This document shows, piece after piece, positions 34,378 to 46,000 of a DNA stretch of 64,000 bases (positions are counted from its first letter, which is position 1; every line of letters begins with the position of its first letter). The translations under genes and the position numbers were made by a program. The stretch comes from Coprinopsis marcescibilis (lineage: Eukaryota > Basidiomycota > Agaricomycetes > Agaricales > Psathyrellaceae). The DNA lies in contig ML210165.1 in NCBI GenBank assembly GCA_004369085.1, positions 124,001 through 188,000 of the forward strand, read 5' to 3'. Below the pieces are notes generated by a model. It was not told where the DNA came from and made no database searches. It saw nothing but the letters and a program-made list of their open reading frames with translations.

Positions 34378-35371
34378 GCGAAAAGTGTCACGATGGCGAT
34401 ATAGTATCGATCCTCTCTGTCGTCCTCTAAAGGAGAACAAAGTCGACTGCGTTTCTATTTCAAGTTTTCTTTCAATACCATAATCATACCACGGGGAGCT
34501 TACTACAATGTCAAGTTGTGCTAGTGTCGTAATACTTGTCAAATAATGCGCACATTCGATGTAATCACAGATTGATTCTGTGGCACCTAGGGCTGCATTT
34601 GTCTGAATTGAATAAACAGAGGACAAGAAGCGGCCGAAGGGTGTTACGGAATACCCTGACCCGGACTCAGCTGCATTCGATAGAATTCTTTGCCCCTGCC
34701 ATAAACAACCTTCTGATTGCCAATCTTCGACAGGAATTGAGTCCAGCTATCCGGACCATATCCATATCCCTGCTATACCACAAGAGGGAAGCATTTGAAA
34801 CGCGTAGACAATAATGGACTTATCGCGATTACGATTAAGACATAACCCTGCTTCTATCGATGGTGAAGTTTTGGTAAAAACAACCAAGCGAGCCGACGAG
34901 CGTAACAAATCTTAATTCGACAAACAGTAATGCACCCTGATTATAGAAGAGAAGAAGCTTCTGTATTCATTCATCCATAGACTCACCGGTTATTGGCCAT
35001 GTGTAGGGTATGAAGTGCCAGCGCTGCAGCACGCAGATCTCCGCACGCAACATGCAACGAGTCTCCGTCGTCCGTACCGAAGTCCTGACAGGATCTTGCT
35101 TCTTGGTCGAAGTTCGAGGCAACGCGTGAATTGTTTATCATTTAATCGAGGGTCCAAATAGTGTAACGTAGATGTGAAGAAATGAAAGTTCAATCAACTG
35201 TGCGTTTGGTAAATCAGGATACTCACAAATGTGACCAATCGATTGCAGGCGGAGCTCGTTTGGTATCCATCTTCAAACCACGTTGCAATACTAACCCGGG
35301 CTGCATAAGAATGGAGAGGTGAGGGGGAATGCGTTAGAGTATTAAGAGATGGAGATAGATAGAAGAACGAA
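34378..35371. other. 1-kb convergent intergenic region
   Basis: Between the stops of CAP and of the TFIIB-like gene, so mainly 3' untranslated sequence. Short open frames on both strands have no recognisable content. I see no RNA gene. Confidence 0.45.
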
Positions 35372-37399
35372 TCAATCATACTCTTCTTCATATCGATTAT
35401 GGAAGGAGATGCCACCCCCTCCAGAAGGACTTGGCGGGCGCCAACTGTCCAAAACAATCTCCTCATCATCACCCTGCTGACTGAGAGATGGCGAATGGGT
35501 AGATATCGCATTCGGCATGCTCGTGCTGGTGAGGTCCTCGTGTTGATAAAGTTCGTCCCCAAGCCAGGCGCCCCCTTCTTCTTCAAGGTCTTCTTCATCG
35601 AAATCACCACCCAACCCGAGCAATCCCAACGCGCCTTCGTCATCAAAATCAATCTCTCCATTGTCCTCATCGGCATTATCGGAAGTAGATTCGGATCCCT
35701 GCCCCATGAAACGCGCAAGTGCATCCATGTTTAAACGGGATTTCTTCACCAGGTGTTCTGTCTCGTGATGTTGCCCTTGTCGTCCCTGAGCGTTTCTGCG
35801 GCGTTTAGACTTGACAACCTCCTCTTTTGGAACCGTGTCTTCTTCCTCGGATTCTCGGTCCCATCCGAGTGCGCGCTGGAGGATGGCAGCCTCCTTATCA
35901 TTGCGTAAGAGGCTTTCAAGTTCACCCTCAGTAAATAATTCTTCGTCTGGGATGGCAGCTTCGTCGGAGCCGCCACGCTCAGCAGCAAGGAGTTGGAGGC
36001 GGTTTGGGGGATTGCGGCTAATGTTGTAGAGAGCAGAGGTCGAAAGGACGTAAGACGCTAAGGAAAATGTGGAGCCGGAAGCAGGCGCACTGCGATGCGG
36101 GCGCGAAGCTGCATGGGTGTGGAGAGGATTGAGGAGAAAACGCGTTGCTTCGTCCAATGAGTGGTGTATTTTGCGTCGTTTGTGAGGTCGGCTACTTGTT
36201 GAGAAGGTGGCTTCCGTTCCGTCATCATTGAGGTTGTCGTCGTCCGAGGCCTCCGGTGGAGTCAACTCGAGCTCAACATCGGGGAGAAGGATGTTGTGGA
36301 AGATTTCTTCGTTGAATTTTATCACGTCCTTAAGACCTCGGGCGACGACAGTACGTTTGGCGACCTTGGCGCGGCCTCTGTGGCTCTCATATCTAGCGAG
36401 CCATGGTACTTTTTCGATTAATGACGAGACCTGGTCTTGGATCGATTTGTACTGAGCCATGACGACGCCTTTGCCAAGGTTAAGGCGCGCGCCCAGGGTT
36501 TTGGCAAAATCGCCAAGGGAAGCCAGAGGCGTTCTAGCTTCCGCTTCTAGGGAAAGGAGGAATACGGCGCAAGCAGTCGAAGCAGCTGAAGGCCTGCTTT
36601 GTCCGTCGATCGGGCATATGCGCGCTAGGACATTGCAGAGCGAAGTTGCCGTTTGGGTAACAGTGTGCAGAGATAGAGGTTGAAGTATCTTTAGTAAGGT
36701 GGCGGGGAGGCCGCATGATTGTGCTACCTGGTGTCCTTGAAGAATTGAGGTGACGAAACCCTGCAATGTCACCATGAAGACGGAAGGATCAACCGAGTTC
36801 GTAGCTATTTGCAGGGCAGATGTCACTGAGATGAAGGTTCTCGATAGCAAATTGGGAGAACATTGCAGAAGAGTTGATATGTCTGCGATTGAATCTGGCC
36901 GATATGATTCCCGAAGGGCGATTGAGAGACATGCACCAGCCACGACTTTGGCACGGCGCCCCCAACGAAAGTAGCCAATGGCTTTTGCTTGGTTAAAGAG
37001 CGTAATGGCACGGGGTGACAGCCCGGACGCGTTCATTGATACCGCAAGAGATATGATGAAGTTCCCCATAGTGTACTGTAAAAAAACAAGTCAGCTGGGT
37101 TCCAGAGAAACGGCGGGTGGAAGTTTTGGGGCAAGATGAACAATAGAACGGCCACATGGACATACCGCATTCTTTCTATCTCGAGCTTCTTGTCCCTGGC
37201 CAGCCAAAGCCCAGCTGTTACGAGGATTCTTGAGGGTAGCTGGAGGTGTGGGCTGCCAGAAATCCGAGTGACCATGACTGTAGTCGTTACTTGTCAGAAC
37301 TACCTGGGTGGGATCGGTGAGGGTTCCGCAAGCTGTACAGATTTCTGAGGCAGCAGTATCGTCCCAAACAGTGTGTCCCCCGCATTCTGAACAAGGCAT
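35372..37399 (-). CDS. TFIIB-type zinc ribbon / cyclin-fold protein, BRF-like
   Basis: Two exons (37399-37166 and 37075-35372) give 645 residues. The N-terminus holds a zinc ribbon, CSECGGHTVWDDTAASEICTACG, with CxxC...CxxC spacing as in TFIIB and Brf1. Next comes a cyclin-like region typical of the TFIIB family: SPRAITLFNQAKAIGYFRWGRRAKVVAGACLSIALRE, followed by a second weaker repeat. The C-terminal half is low-complexity, with an RPHKRRKIHHS nuclear-localisation-like patch and an acidic tail (DFDEEDLEEEGGAWLGDEL). I think it is a divergent relative of the RNA polymerase III factor subunit Brf1, but the Brf1 core signatures after the ribbon are not obvious, so I give no symbol. It could equally be a lineage-specific TFIIB paralogue. 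Confidence 0.78.
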
Positions 37400-37825
37400 C
37401 TATCACGCCCAGATGAGCTCAGAAGGTCCAGGTCCGGGGAAGAGAGCAACAGTATTAGAATTCTGATCAAGCCAGGCGGATGTTTTGCAGGGGTGGCGGA
37501 CGGTGGCGGTGCACGTGTCTCTCTCCTAACTGGCTCACGTGTGCCCCGTCATTTAGCACCACTCCGCCTCGAATATGGGCCAAAGCCGTTAGCTCTTCGC
37601 GCCTATTGTTGGATAAATGGATCCCGGTGACAGGGTAAGGACCGCAGCAGGTGGCTTGCGAAATCGGCGGATTTCTCATGTCAGAGGCAGGGAGCCAGTG
37701 GCCAATATGGTGGGGGGACCTTCTCGGGGACATGCCTATTACGGTTATTTGCAGACAAACGTCACACCCCGCCCTAGATTTTCTATATAAAGTCGAGGCC
37801 CCTCTTTCAATTCTTCACCATCACA
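37400..37825. promoter_or_regulatory. Divergent promoter, TFIIB-like / trehalose phosphorylase
   Basis: 426 bp between divergent start codons. A strong TATATAAAG lies at 37784-37792, close to the phosphorylase start. Confidence 0.6.
37784..37792 (+). promoter_or_regulatory. TATA box of trehalose phosphorylase
   Basis: TATATAAAG lies about 40 bp upstream of the ATG at 37826. This leaves a very short leader of about 10 nt if transcription starts 30 bp after the box, so the true start site may sit further downstream or use the box loosely. Confidence 0.6.
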
Positions 37826-40698
37826 ATGGCCCACCTTTCTTTTCCCTTCCAATCTATTCCCTCCCTCGCCGTAAGGCGAAGGCTCTCCTCGAGCGTTGAC
37901 TCGAGGCAGAAGCCCAATATCCCCTCCACTTTTGCCAGTCTGACTGTGGGTCTTTATCTTCCTTGACAATGTCATCGATCATGCTAACACTTATCTATCT
38001 AATCAGCCTATGTGGGCTGGTGTTGCTGGAACTGTGGTCAACAACAACACAGAGTTCGAGCTTTCCATCTCCATCCATGACTCGGTCTATAGCACCGATT
38101 TTGCTTCTATGACCTTCCCATACAAGCCCAACAGTCCCGACACCAACGCCAAAGAGATTGAGCAGTATGTCATGCAGGGCCTTCGAAAATTCTCCATCGA
38201 GCATCTCTGCAAGTTCCTCGGTGCTGGTATCACCCTATCTCTTTTGAAAGAGGTACGCGTTTCCCTCGTTCTTCGTCGTTACAAGCCTCATCAGATCTTA
38301 TCACCAGTCCCCCAATCTTTGCACCAGGCTTTGGTTGGACATGGATATTGTTCCTATCGTGTTCAATATCAAAGCCTTCCACACCGACTCGGTGACCCGC
38401 CCCAATGTCAAGCACAGGATCTCGTCGACCACTGGCTCCTATGTCCCATCGGGCTCCGAGACCCCAACAGTTCTCGTGGAGGCTGAGCACATTCAGGCCG
38501 TCACTGGTCTCCAGGCCAACGTCTCGAACAGGCTTCCCATCCCCAGGACTCTCGACGAACAGGCGGACTCTGCTGCCCGCAAGTGTATCATGTACTTTGG
38601 CCCGGGTAACAACCCTCGCTTGAGCATTGGCCCTAGGAATCAAGTCACCGTCGATGCTGCAGGCAAGATCCATCTAATCGACGATCTCGAGGAATTCAAG
38701 TCGACCGTTGGCATTCGGTAACGTTCTTTCCATTCTTTCTTTCGCGATTGATATTGATAAGCTTCCTTCAGCACTTGGAACGCTGTTATCAAACTCGCTG
38801 ACGAGCTTCGCAGCAAAAAAGTAAAGATTGGCTTCTTCTCTTCCACACCTCAAGGAGGTAGGGTTCCCCAATCAAATCCAGTCAATTCAACTCTAATTTC
38901 TGTTTTTTTTTTCCGCAGGTGGTGTCGCGCTCGTAAGTCATCAGACGCGTGTTCTATTTTTAGCACCGCCTCACACCCATTAGATGCGTCACGCGCTCAT
39001 CCGTTTCTTGGCTGCGTTGGACGTGGATGCGGCATGGTACTTTTCATATCATCTCCCATCCTTTATTAGCCACTAATCCAAAAATCATAGGTATGTGCCT
39101 AACCCGTCGCCAAGCGTTTTCCGTACCACCAAAAACAACCACAACATCTTGCAAGGTGTTGCTGATCCAAGCCTTCGCTTGACCCAAGAGCAAAAGGATG
39201 GCTTTGACGCCTGGATTACCAAAAACGGTTTGAGATGGACTGCGGAAGGTGGTCCTCTCGCCCCAGGTGGCGTGGATGTCGCTTTCATCGGTAAGCTTCC
39301 TTGTTCCTTATGTCATTGAGATCCGAGTTATCTTACAAGTATCATGTCAGATGACCCTCAGATGCCTGGTCTCATTCCTCTTATCAAGAAGATTCGACCA
39401 GACCTCCCCATCGTTTATCGTTCTCACATTGAGATCCGTAGTGATCTCGTTCACGTCAAGGGTTCCCCTCAAGCTGAAGTTTGGGATTATCTTTGGAATA
39501 ACATCCAGCACGCGGACCTCTTCATCAGTGAGTTTGATTGGAAGCTTATGGCTTTCTGGAATAAGCTTCTGATTTGTGCTCCAAAGGTCACCCCGTGAGC
39601 AAGTTTGTCCCAAGTGATGTCCCTCTCGAAAAGCTTGCCCTTCTGGGTGCTGCCACTGATTGGTACGTCGGCCGAACTGTGAATCCGATTCACGAACTAA
39701 TCCATTGGTAGGCTCGATGGTCTCAACAAGGAGCTCGACCCATGGTAAGCCTTACGATCTGACATTTTGGATCTTGCTAATTCACATTCAAGGGATTCGC
39801 AATACTATATGGGAGAATTCCGAAACTTGTGCCTCAAGGAGAAGATGCATGAGTTGAAGTGGCCCGAGCGTGACTACGTCATCCAAATCGCCCGATTCGA
39901 TCCTGCAAAGGGTGTGTTCTTTCTTGTTATATGCCCAGAAACCGCATTAATATTATTCAAGGTATACCCAGCGTGATCGACTCCTACTACAAGCTCCGCA
40001 AGCTGCTCGAGAAGGAGTCGCCCGACCTCGCTGCGGACGAACACCCTCAACTTTTGCTTTGCGGTCACGGTGCTGTTGATGACCCTGATGCCAGCATCAT
40101 CTACGACCAGACGATCCAACAGATATTGTCCGAGCCCTACAATGAGTATGCCAGTGACATTATCGTCATGAGGCTCCCACCCAGCGATCAGCGTACGTGT
40201 TTGCTCCATCTCCGTATTAACGATTGCAATCTGATGCTGCCTGTAGTCCTCAACGCGTTGATGGCCAACTCTCGCATCGCCCTTCAGCTCTCCACTCGTG
40301 AAGGTTTTGAAGTCAAGGTCTCCGAAGCCCTGCATGCCGCCAAGCCCATTATCGCATCCAGGACCGGAGGTATTCCACTCCAAGTACAACACGGAAAGTC
40401 TGGCTACCTCGTCGATGCTGGCGATAACGAGACCGTTGCTCGTCACTTGTACGACTTGTACACCGACGAAGGCCTCTACCGAAGCATGAGCCAATTTGCC
40501 AAAAAGAACGTTTCCGACGAAGTTTCTACCGTTGGTAACGCTGCTGCTTGGTTGTACCTTGCCGTCATGCTTCACCGTGGTGTCAAGCTCAAGCCCAACG
40601 GCGCCTGGCTCAACGACATGCTCCGTGCTGAGACTGGCGAGGAGTATGTAGAGAGCGAGCCAAGACTTCCTCGTGGTGGCCTCCAGATGCAAGGATAG
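37826..40698 (+). CDS. Trehalose phosphorylase (GT4 type)
   Basis: Retaining glycosyltransferase-family-4 enzyme that reversibly splits trehalose with phosphate into glucose 1-phosphate and glucose, known from Grifola, Pleurotus and Agaricus. The frame matches the mushroom enzyme throughout: RRRLSSSVDSRQKPNIPS, MWAGVAGTVVNNNTEFE, SISIHDSVYSTDFAS, TRLWLDMDIVPIVFNI, SSTTGSYVPSGSETPTV, RTLDEQADSAARKCIMYFGP, GFFSSTPQGGGVALMRHALI, YVPNPSPSVFRTTKNNHNI and DDPQMPGLIPLIKKIRPDLP. The nucleotide-binding half has IARFDPAKGIPSVIDSYYK, LLLCGHGAVDDPDAS, and STREGFEVKVSEALHAAKPI with the family's E-x7-E-like motif. It ends RGGLQMQG. About a dozen short introns interrupt the gene. It looks intact; a TATA box suggests strong regulated transcription. 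Confidence 0.96.
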
Positions 40699-41081
40699 AT
40701 GTCTTTCATGGCGATGGTACACTTCCAATGTTTCCATCACAAAATTCCTCTTCTGTAGAATACCGTGCCTCGACGACTACTTACCAAGCACGTGGAATGC
40801 CTTTAAACGAAATCAATTACTGTACGAATAGTAAATCCAACTGTAACCATAGAATCAATCCCATTGCGACAATACTCTGCGCACGTCGCATGATCGACGG
40901 AAGTAATTCAATGAGGAAAGTCAGAGATGATAATGCCGACATCATGCAGCATCATTGGCACTGCAAAGTCATTCAGTCACTGGGTTGCGACGGATGGCTC
41001 CGATCGTGTGTCTCTCTTTGCTTATAACCCACAAAACTCAGAAGAGTTATCGTCATTGAACGTTCCTTGTACTTGAAAGAA
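40699..41081. other. Intergenic region before the E2 gene
   Basis: 3' region of trehalose phosphorylase and promoter of the ubiquitin-conjugating enzyme. Nothing else is recognised. Confidence 0.45.
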
Positions 41082-42287
41082 TGGCGGCTACTCTCAGGTA
41101 TATCTTGTCTTGTTCGGCGTGCCGGGCTATCGCTAATTAAGGGAGTTTATAGACGTATTCAGAAGGTCTAGTTTCTTGGACGCGCCATTACCTGGAAGGT
41201 GCATTGACGATCCTTTGCTCTGGTTATCAGGAACTTCGGGATATTCACAGCCAGCCGATTGATGTGAGTCTCGTTCATTGCCAGTCTCTGGAGAGGGGGA
41301 TGAGATGAGATTCGGCCCCCGAATGCTGTACCTTGGACTGCCGGAAATGCATGCGACTCATCTTGTGGCGGTCGGGTGTCCTTCTGAATCGTCGCTAATG
41401 AACCTTTGACACCAGGGCGTCACTGTGAACGTGGATGACGACAATCAGTTTGAGTGGAAGTGCTCGATTAAGGCTGATGTGAGTGTCGATTTCTCAAAGC
41501 ATCGAAAGGGTTGAGACTAGACTGATTGATGAATTCATTTGTGTCCACTTTTCATTGCTTTTCGTCGCTTCACCCTGTAAACCTGGCAACGTCGAAATGG
41601 AATGTGGGATCATATCTTTATTTTGGGGTCGCTTTTGCCGTCGGGACAGTCGGAATCGCCGTACAAGGGTGGAACCTTTAACCTCAAACTGTCTTTGCCC
41701 CCGAACTTCCCTTTCAAGGCGCCTACTGTAAGTGAACCGTTCTCTTCTTCGGAGAGTCGGGGCGAGTGATTGGTGGAGTACGGTTCTGATATGTTTCTTT
41801 CCTTTCACAGGTGACATTTACGACTAAAATCTACCACCCTGGGATTAACGAGGAAGGTGCTATCTGTGTTCCCGTGTTGCGTGATGAGGTATGTTTCTCG
41901 CTAGATTTGAAGTGTGGTGGTAATGAAGGGCGATTTGGAATGTTTAGTGGAAGCCTACTATCACACTTTCGTCAGGTAAGTGTTGAACGTTCAACACCTG
42001 TTGAATATAAGAGGAATCTGATGCTTGCTCTGTAAAGTGCTGCATATCATCCAAGATAAGCTGAACAACCCGAGTCCGGACGATCCCTTCGAGCCTGCTA
42101 TTGCAGGGGTACGCTCAAACTTGCGCCGTTCCGGATGGCAGATCGACTGAATGGCTGTTTAGGTGCTTAAGAATGACAAGGCCAAATTCCTGGCCACTGC
42201 AAAGGAATGGACCAAAAGGTACGTGCACCACCTGGATCTTCTTTCAGGGTACTCACAGGCTTACGTTGGTAGGCATGCCTCATGAGA
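41082..42287 (+). CDS. Ubiquitin-conjugating enzyme E2 with HPG motif
   Basis: Nine exons give a 149-residue UBC fold: MAATLRRIQK, ELRDIHSQPID, VNVDDDNQFEWKCSIKAD, YKGGTFNLKLSLPPNFPFKAPT, and FTTKIYHPGINEEGAICVPVL. Then come WKPTITLSS, VLHIIQDKLNNPSPDDPFEP and a C-terminal helix ending EWTKRHAS. The catalytic Cys is residue 87 (AICVP). Where most E2s have His-Pro-Asn about nine residues before it, this protein has His-Pro-Gly; the codons CAC CCT GGG are clear. Overall it is closest to UBE2L3-like enzymes, but the class is uncertain. Several exons are tiny: 13 nt (41153-41165), 28 nt (41948-41975) and a last one of 13 nt (42275-42287). All splice sites are GT..AG and restore the family sequence. 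Confidence 0.92.
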
Positions 42288-43048
42288 AATGTGTATGCGA
42301 GCGATTGCTTGGTGGTCCTGACTTTACAATCGCGGTTTCCCGTTCACAGCGGGTAAAATAGTGAATTACTTGGACTCGATGGGGTTACATACTAGTAGCG
42401 GCGTTGTTGGTGGCGGAAGGTTAAGAAGATCATATACATGGATTTACCAACGGAGAAATGGAATATCTCAGTTGTAAATATCCAAGTTTGTTGAGGAAAA
42501 GTCTGTGCGGCGCGTTCGGGCCCAAAGCGGATAAGGGAGACCGCGTGCTTGATGGCAGTTGGCTCTGGCTCTCAGATATCTTCAACACCGTCCCCCTCGT
42601 CCCATTTCATGTTCTCATCTAACTAAACCCATTTTTGAACCCAAACTACACCGCTCTTTCACGTATTCACATATCTATTCAGTTCTATTCTTCTTCGACC
42701 ATCACCAATTCGACAACCTTCTCGGACAAAAAACTCGTGTATACCACGTTGCAGAGGTCATCAGAACGGTCATTCTCCCAAGCGCATCCCAAAACCGCTT
42801 TGCCAATCACTAAATCGACTGTCTGCGCCCTGTCAAGATAATCCCTGAAGTCCGAAAACGCAAGAATCCGCCTAATTGGATACAACTTTCCCCATTTCAA
42901 CGGAATTCTGCTCCAATTTCGACCCTTTTTGGTTGACGAAGAACATAATCTGGTCAACTTACACACGCCTGTATCCGGCTGTCTGGTGAAGTAGAGAGCA
43001 AGGAATACGACATATCTACAACAAATACTGGAGGTAATATAAGGAAGG
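42288..43048. other. 761-bp intergenic region
   Basis: Lies between the E2 stop and the start of the large Ser-rich gene. It should include the promoter of the latter. Open frames (for example minus 42966-42685) have no recognised content. Confidence 0.45.
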
Positions 43049-46000
43049 ATGCATCGGTTTCGGTACGTTTCCCCCGTCCTCGTTGTCTCTATCTCCTCCT
43101 GGTCCTGCTCGCTTCTTCGTTCACTGGGATGACTGGAATCAGATCAAACGTTAATTAAACGATCTTATTCGTCGAGGTAGCCACCCCTGCCACGCATCAG
43201 CCAGCTCAGGGCTCTGAGCCGACTTCATCGTCAGCAGTCGACTTCTTCCCTTCCCCCTTGTTTTCCCCGCGTCTTGTGCCTTGCGTGTTCATTGCCATTT
43301 CCTTTTTCTGTCATCTTGTTCTCGCAACGAGGCTAACGTACCAAAACAGAAAAAAGTCAGACGTCAAGCGCTCCCAAGCACCGGTCTTGGACGCTGAGCC
43401 CCAATTGAGTTTCCTACCACCCGTCAGCGACTTCCGGACGTCACTCATCCTCCCCGAGTAAGCTTTTCGCGACGCCTTATCGAAGCCGTTCTTCTTAGTT
43501 AAGCTCACTGGTATTTCAGTCTCTCCCGCCGCTTCTCCCTCCTTCGAACACCCACGGGCGACCCCGTCACCGTCGACGACCTCCGAACCAAATTCGCGGA
43601 ACATCGGGCCAAGGGATCACAGCACACTATCAGCGAAGAGGAAGAGGAAATGTTGCTCAGCACTCTTTCCCGCCTAAGAGTCAAAGCTACCGGTACTTCG
43701 ACCCCGGAACGGTCCCAGGAGAGCATCAATGGAAACGAGAGCGTATTTGGGGAGGACGAGGAGGGGAGCAACAGCAGCGCCACCATCAAACTGACCAAAG
43801 GTGGTTCCAGTGTCACATCGTCGCCCAGTAGCAGTCGTTCCACCAAGCGCTACAGCAACAACCTCTTTGGTTCTGGAAGGCTGAGGGATCATTCATACCT
43901 GAGGAGCGTCGCGAGAACCTCTGCCGCGAGCAACAGCTCCAAGTCGCTCTCCTTGACGCCGTCAGAGGGATCTTCGTCGACTCAGCGCGGTACCACGTCA
44001 TCCATCGAAGACAGCTTGCGTCCATCGACTCCCCCTGGAGCTACCACGGATGATTCGGTCCAAAGTAGTTCTGCCAGCGTCGACGATCAAGGTTCTACAA
44101 GATCATCCACGCTACAGCCCATCGACCCGGCTCAAGTGATTTCGATGGCGGAGTACCGTTTGCAAAAGTCGCTGGGCCCGGCAGGGTTAAAGCGAGCGTC
44201 GCTGGCGCTGGAAAGCGCCATCCAGGAAATTGAGGACGACGTCGAAGAAGAAATCGTTATGCCCAGATCCACGCCTATCCCGAGAAACCACGTCGACCAT
44301 CAACACCCGGTAGGGAATCAACAATTGCAAAGACAACTGAGTGGGGCATACACGGTGCGTTGGGTTATGGCTGCTCTGCGCGTCCAATACTGATCTACGG
44401 TTTTGTAGCGCGACGCTGTGAATTCAATTCTGGTCGAAGCCGGGATGGCCATCTCCTCTGACAGGCCCATCGACGCATACGATCCAAATGCTGCGCGCGG
44501 ACCCTCGCCCGTCCCTCTCAATGTCACGCCCGGATACATTCCAGGGATGCCAAGGCCCATGACTCCCCGTGACTTCGATGTCTTTTCCGAAGACCAACGA
44601 TCGCATTCCACAACTCCACGGGCAACCTCACCCATGCACAACTCATTTACGCTGGCAGAATCCGCGACAGCCTCGGTGAGCATTTCGAAGATGCTCAGGA
44701 GGGATTCTACCTCATCGACGCATGCGCGACAATCGCCAAGACCGACGACACCCATGTTCTTGCAGCGCAGTACGCAATCAACGGCGTCTGTGACTGGTTC
44801 TATGAATGGTAGGCAGACACCAATCGATGATCAGAGTCGGTCGTACGGGGACACGAGCATCGGTAGCATCATCAATGGCGGTGGTCATTCATCTTTTGAT
44901 CGAGACCAGTCTCTGAGCTCGTCCGTGCTCAGTGGACGAAGGCGACCAGCTTCACCCCTTGCCAGTCCACCATTCCAGCCCCTACAATCGTCTCCCGGAC
45001 TTTCAATATCGCGTCCTACCACCCCTTCCAAGATCGTTTGGGCAGTCAACCCTGATGAAAGCGGTGGAAGCAGCTTTGGAAACTCCCCGGTTTCGCCCAG
45101 GAAGGGTCATAGTCGCGACAACAGTTGGGCTAGCGATGGGGCGATGAGCGAGTCCGAGCTTCTACCCTCCCCGAGATTGAGTAACGCTGCTCAAATCAGA
45201 GCTGACCTTGACCTTGCAGACCTGGAACGGACTCGGAGGAGTGGGACCAAGAGCCCTAAGAATGCATTCGTTGCACATGCGCTTAAATCGTCAGAATCCG
45301 AGTCTTCGATCGACGACTCTCGTTGGTCCCCCAATCGCCCACCAAGCAGAGCTCAGCGCGCTACTTCGCCGTTGGATGAATCGACGGCCTCGCAACCCGA
45401 GAATTCTTCCGAGGTGGCTTCTCAAAATAGAAATCATCGCTCCCTTACTCCGACCCAAAATCCCCAACGTTCACCTGCTTCACCTACCTTTGGCCACTAC
45501 GGGAACATGACATCGCGAGTTGCGAAGCGATCCTCGAGGCAAAACGCTCCTAGCTCGACATCCCCTTTCGATTTCGGCCCAATTCCCTCATTGACCCTCA
45601 ACCCAAGGGCAAACTTGTCTAACTCTTCGTTGGAATCAAGAGGGTCTAGTTTCCATTCGTGGTCGGACGACAACAACGACAAAGTCCTCAGCATCTTCAA
45701 TGACATCGACGCCAAGCCAGCGTGGCACGATATCCCGACTCCATCATCTGGCAAGTCGTCCTCGTCCGATTCTGAAACCCACGCCGGAGACAAGACCATA
45801 TCAAACAATGGAGCGGCGCGTGAGGATGACTGGGATGCTGAAGAGATCATCAAGGGTTATGCAGGGCTCAAGAAGACCGACTTCGCGACTATTCAAGAAA
45901 AGTTGGTGGTTGTGGCGAGGAATGCTGAACTTCGCGGTTCTGTAATCAGAAAGCGAAGGCCCTCTACATCGCAGTCAAATTACTCCACCAGGGACCACAG

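Noticed and set aside
35194..35724. 176-codon minus-strand frame
   Set aside because: Its first part is an out-of-frame shadow of the 3' end of the TFIIB-like gene and the rest is downstream sequence.
39874..40740. 288-codon minus-strand frame
   Set aside because: Antisense to well-conserved trehalose phosphorylase exons.
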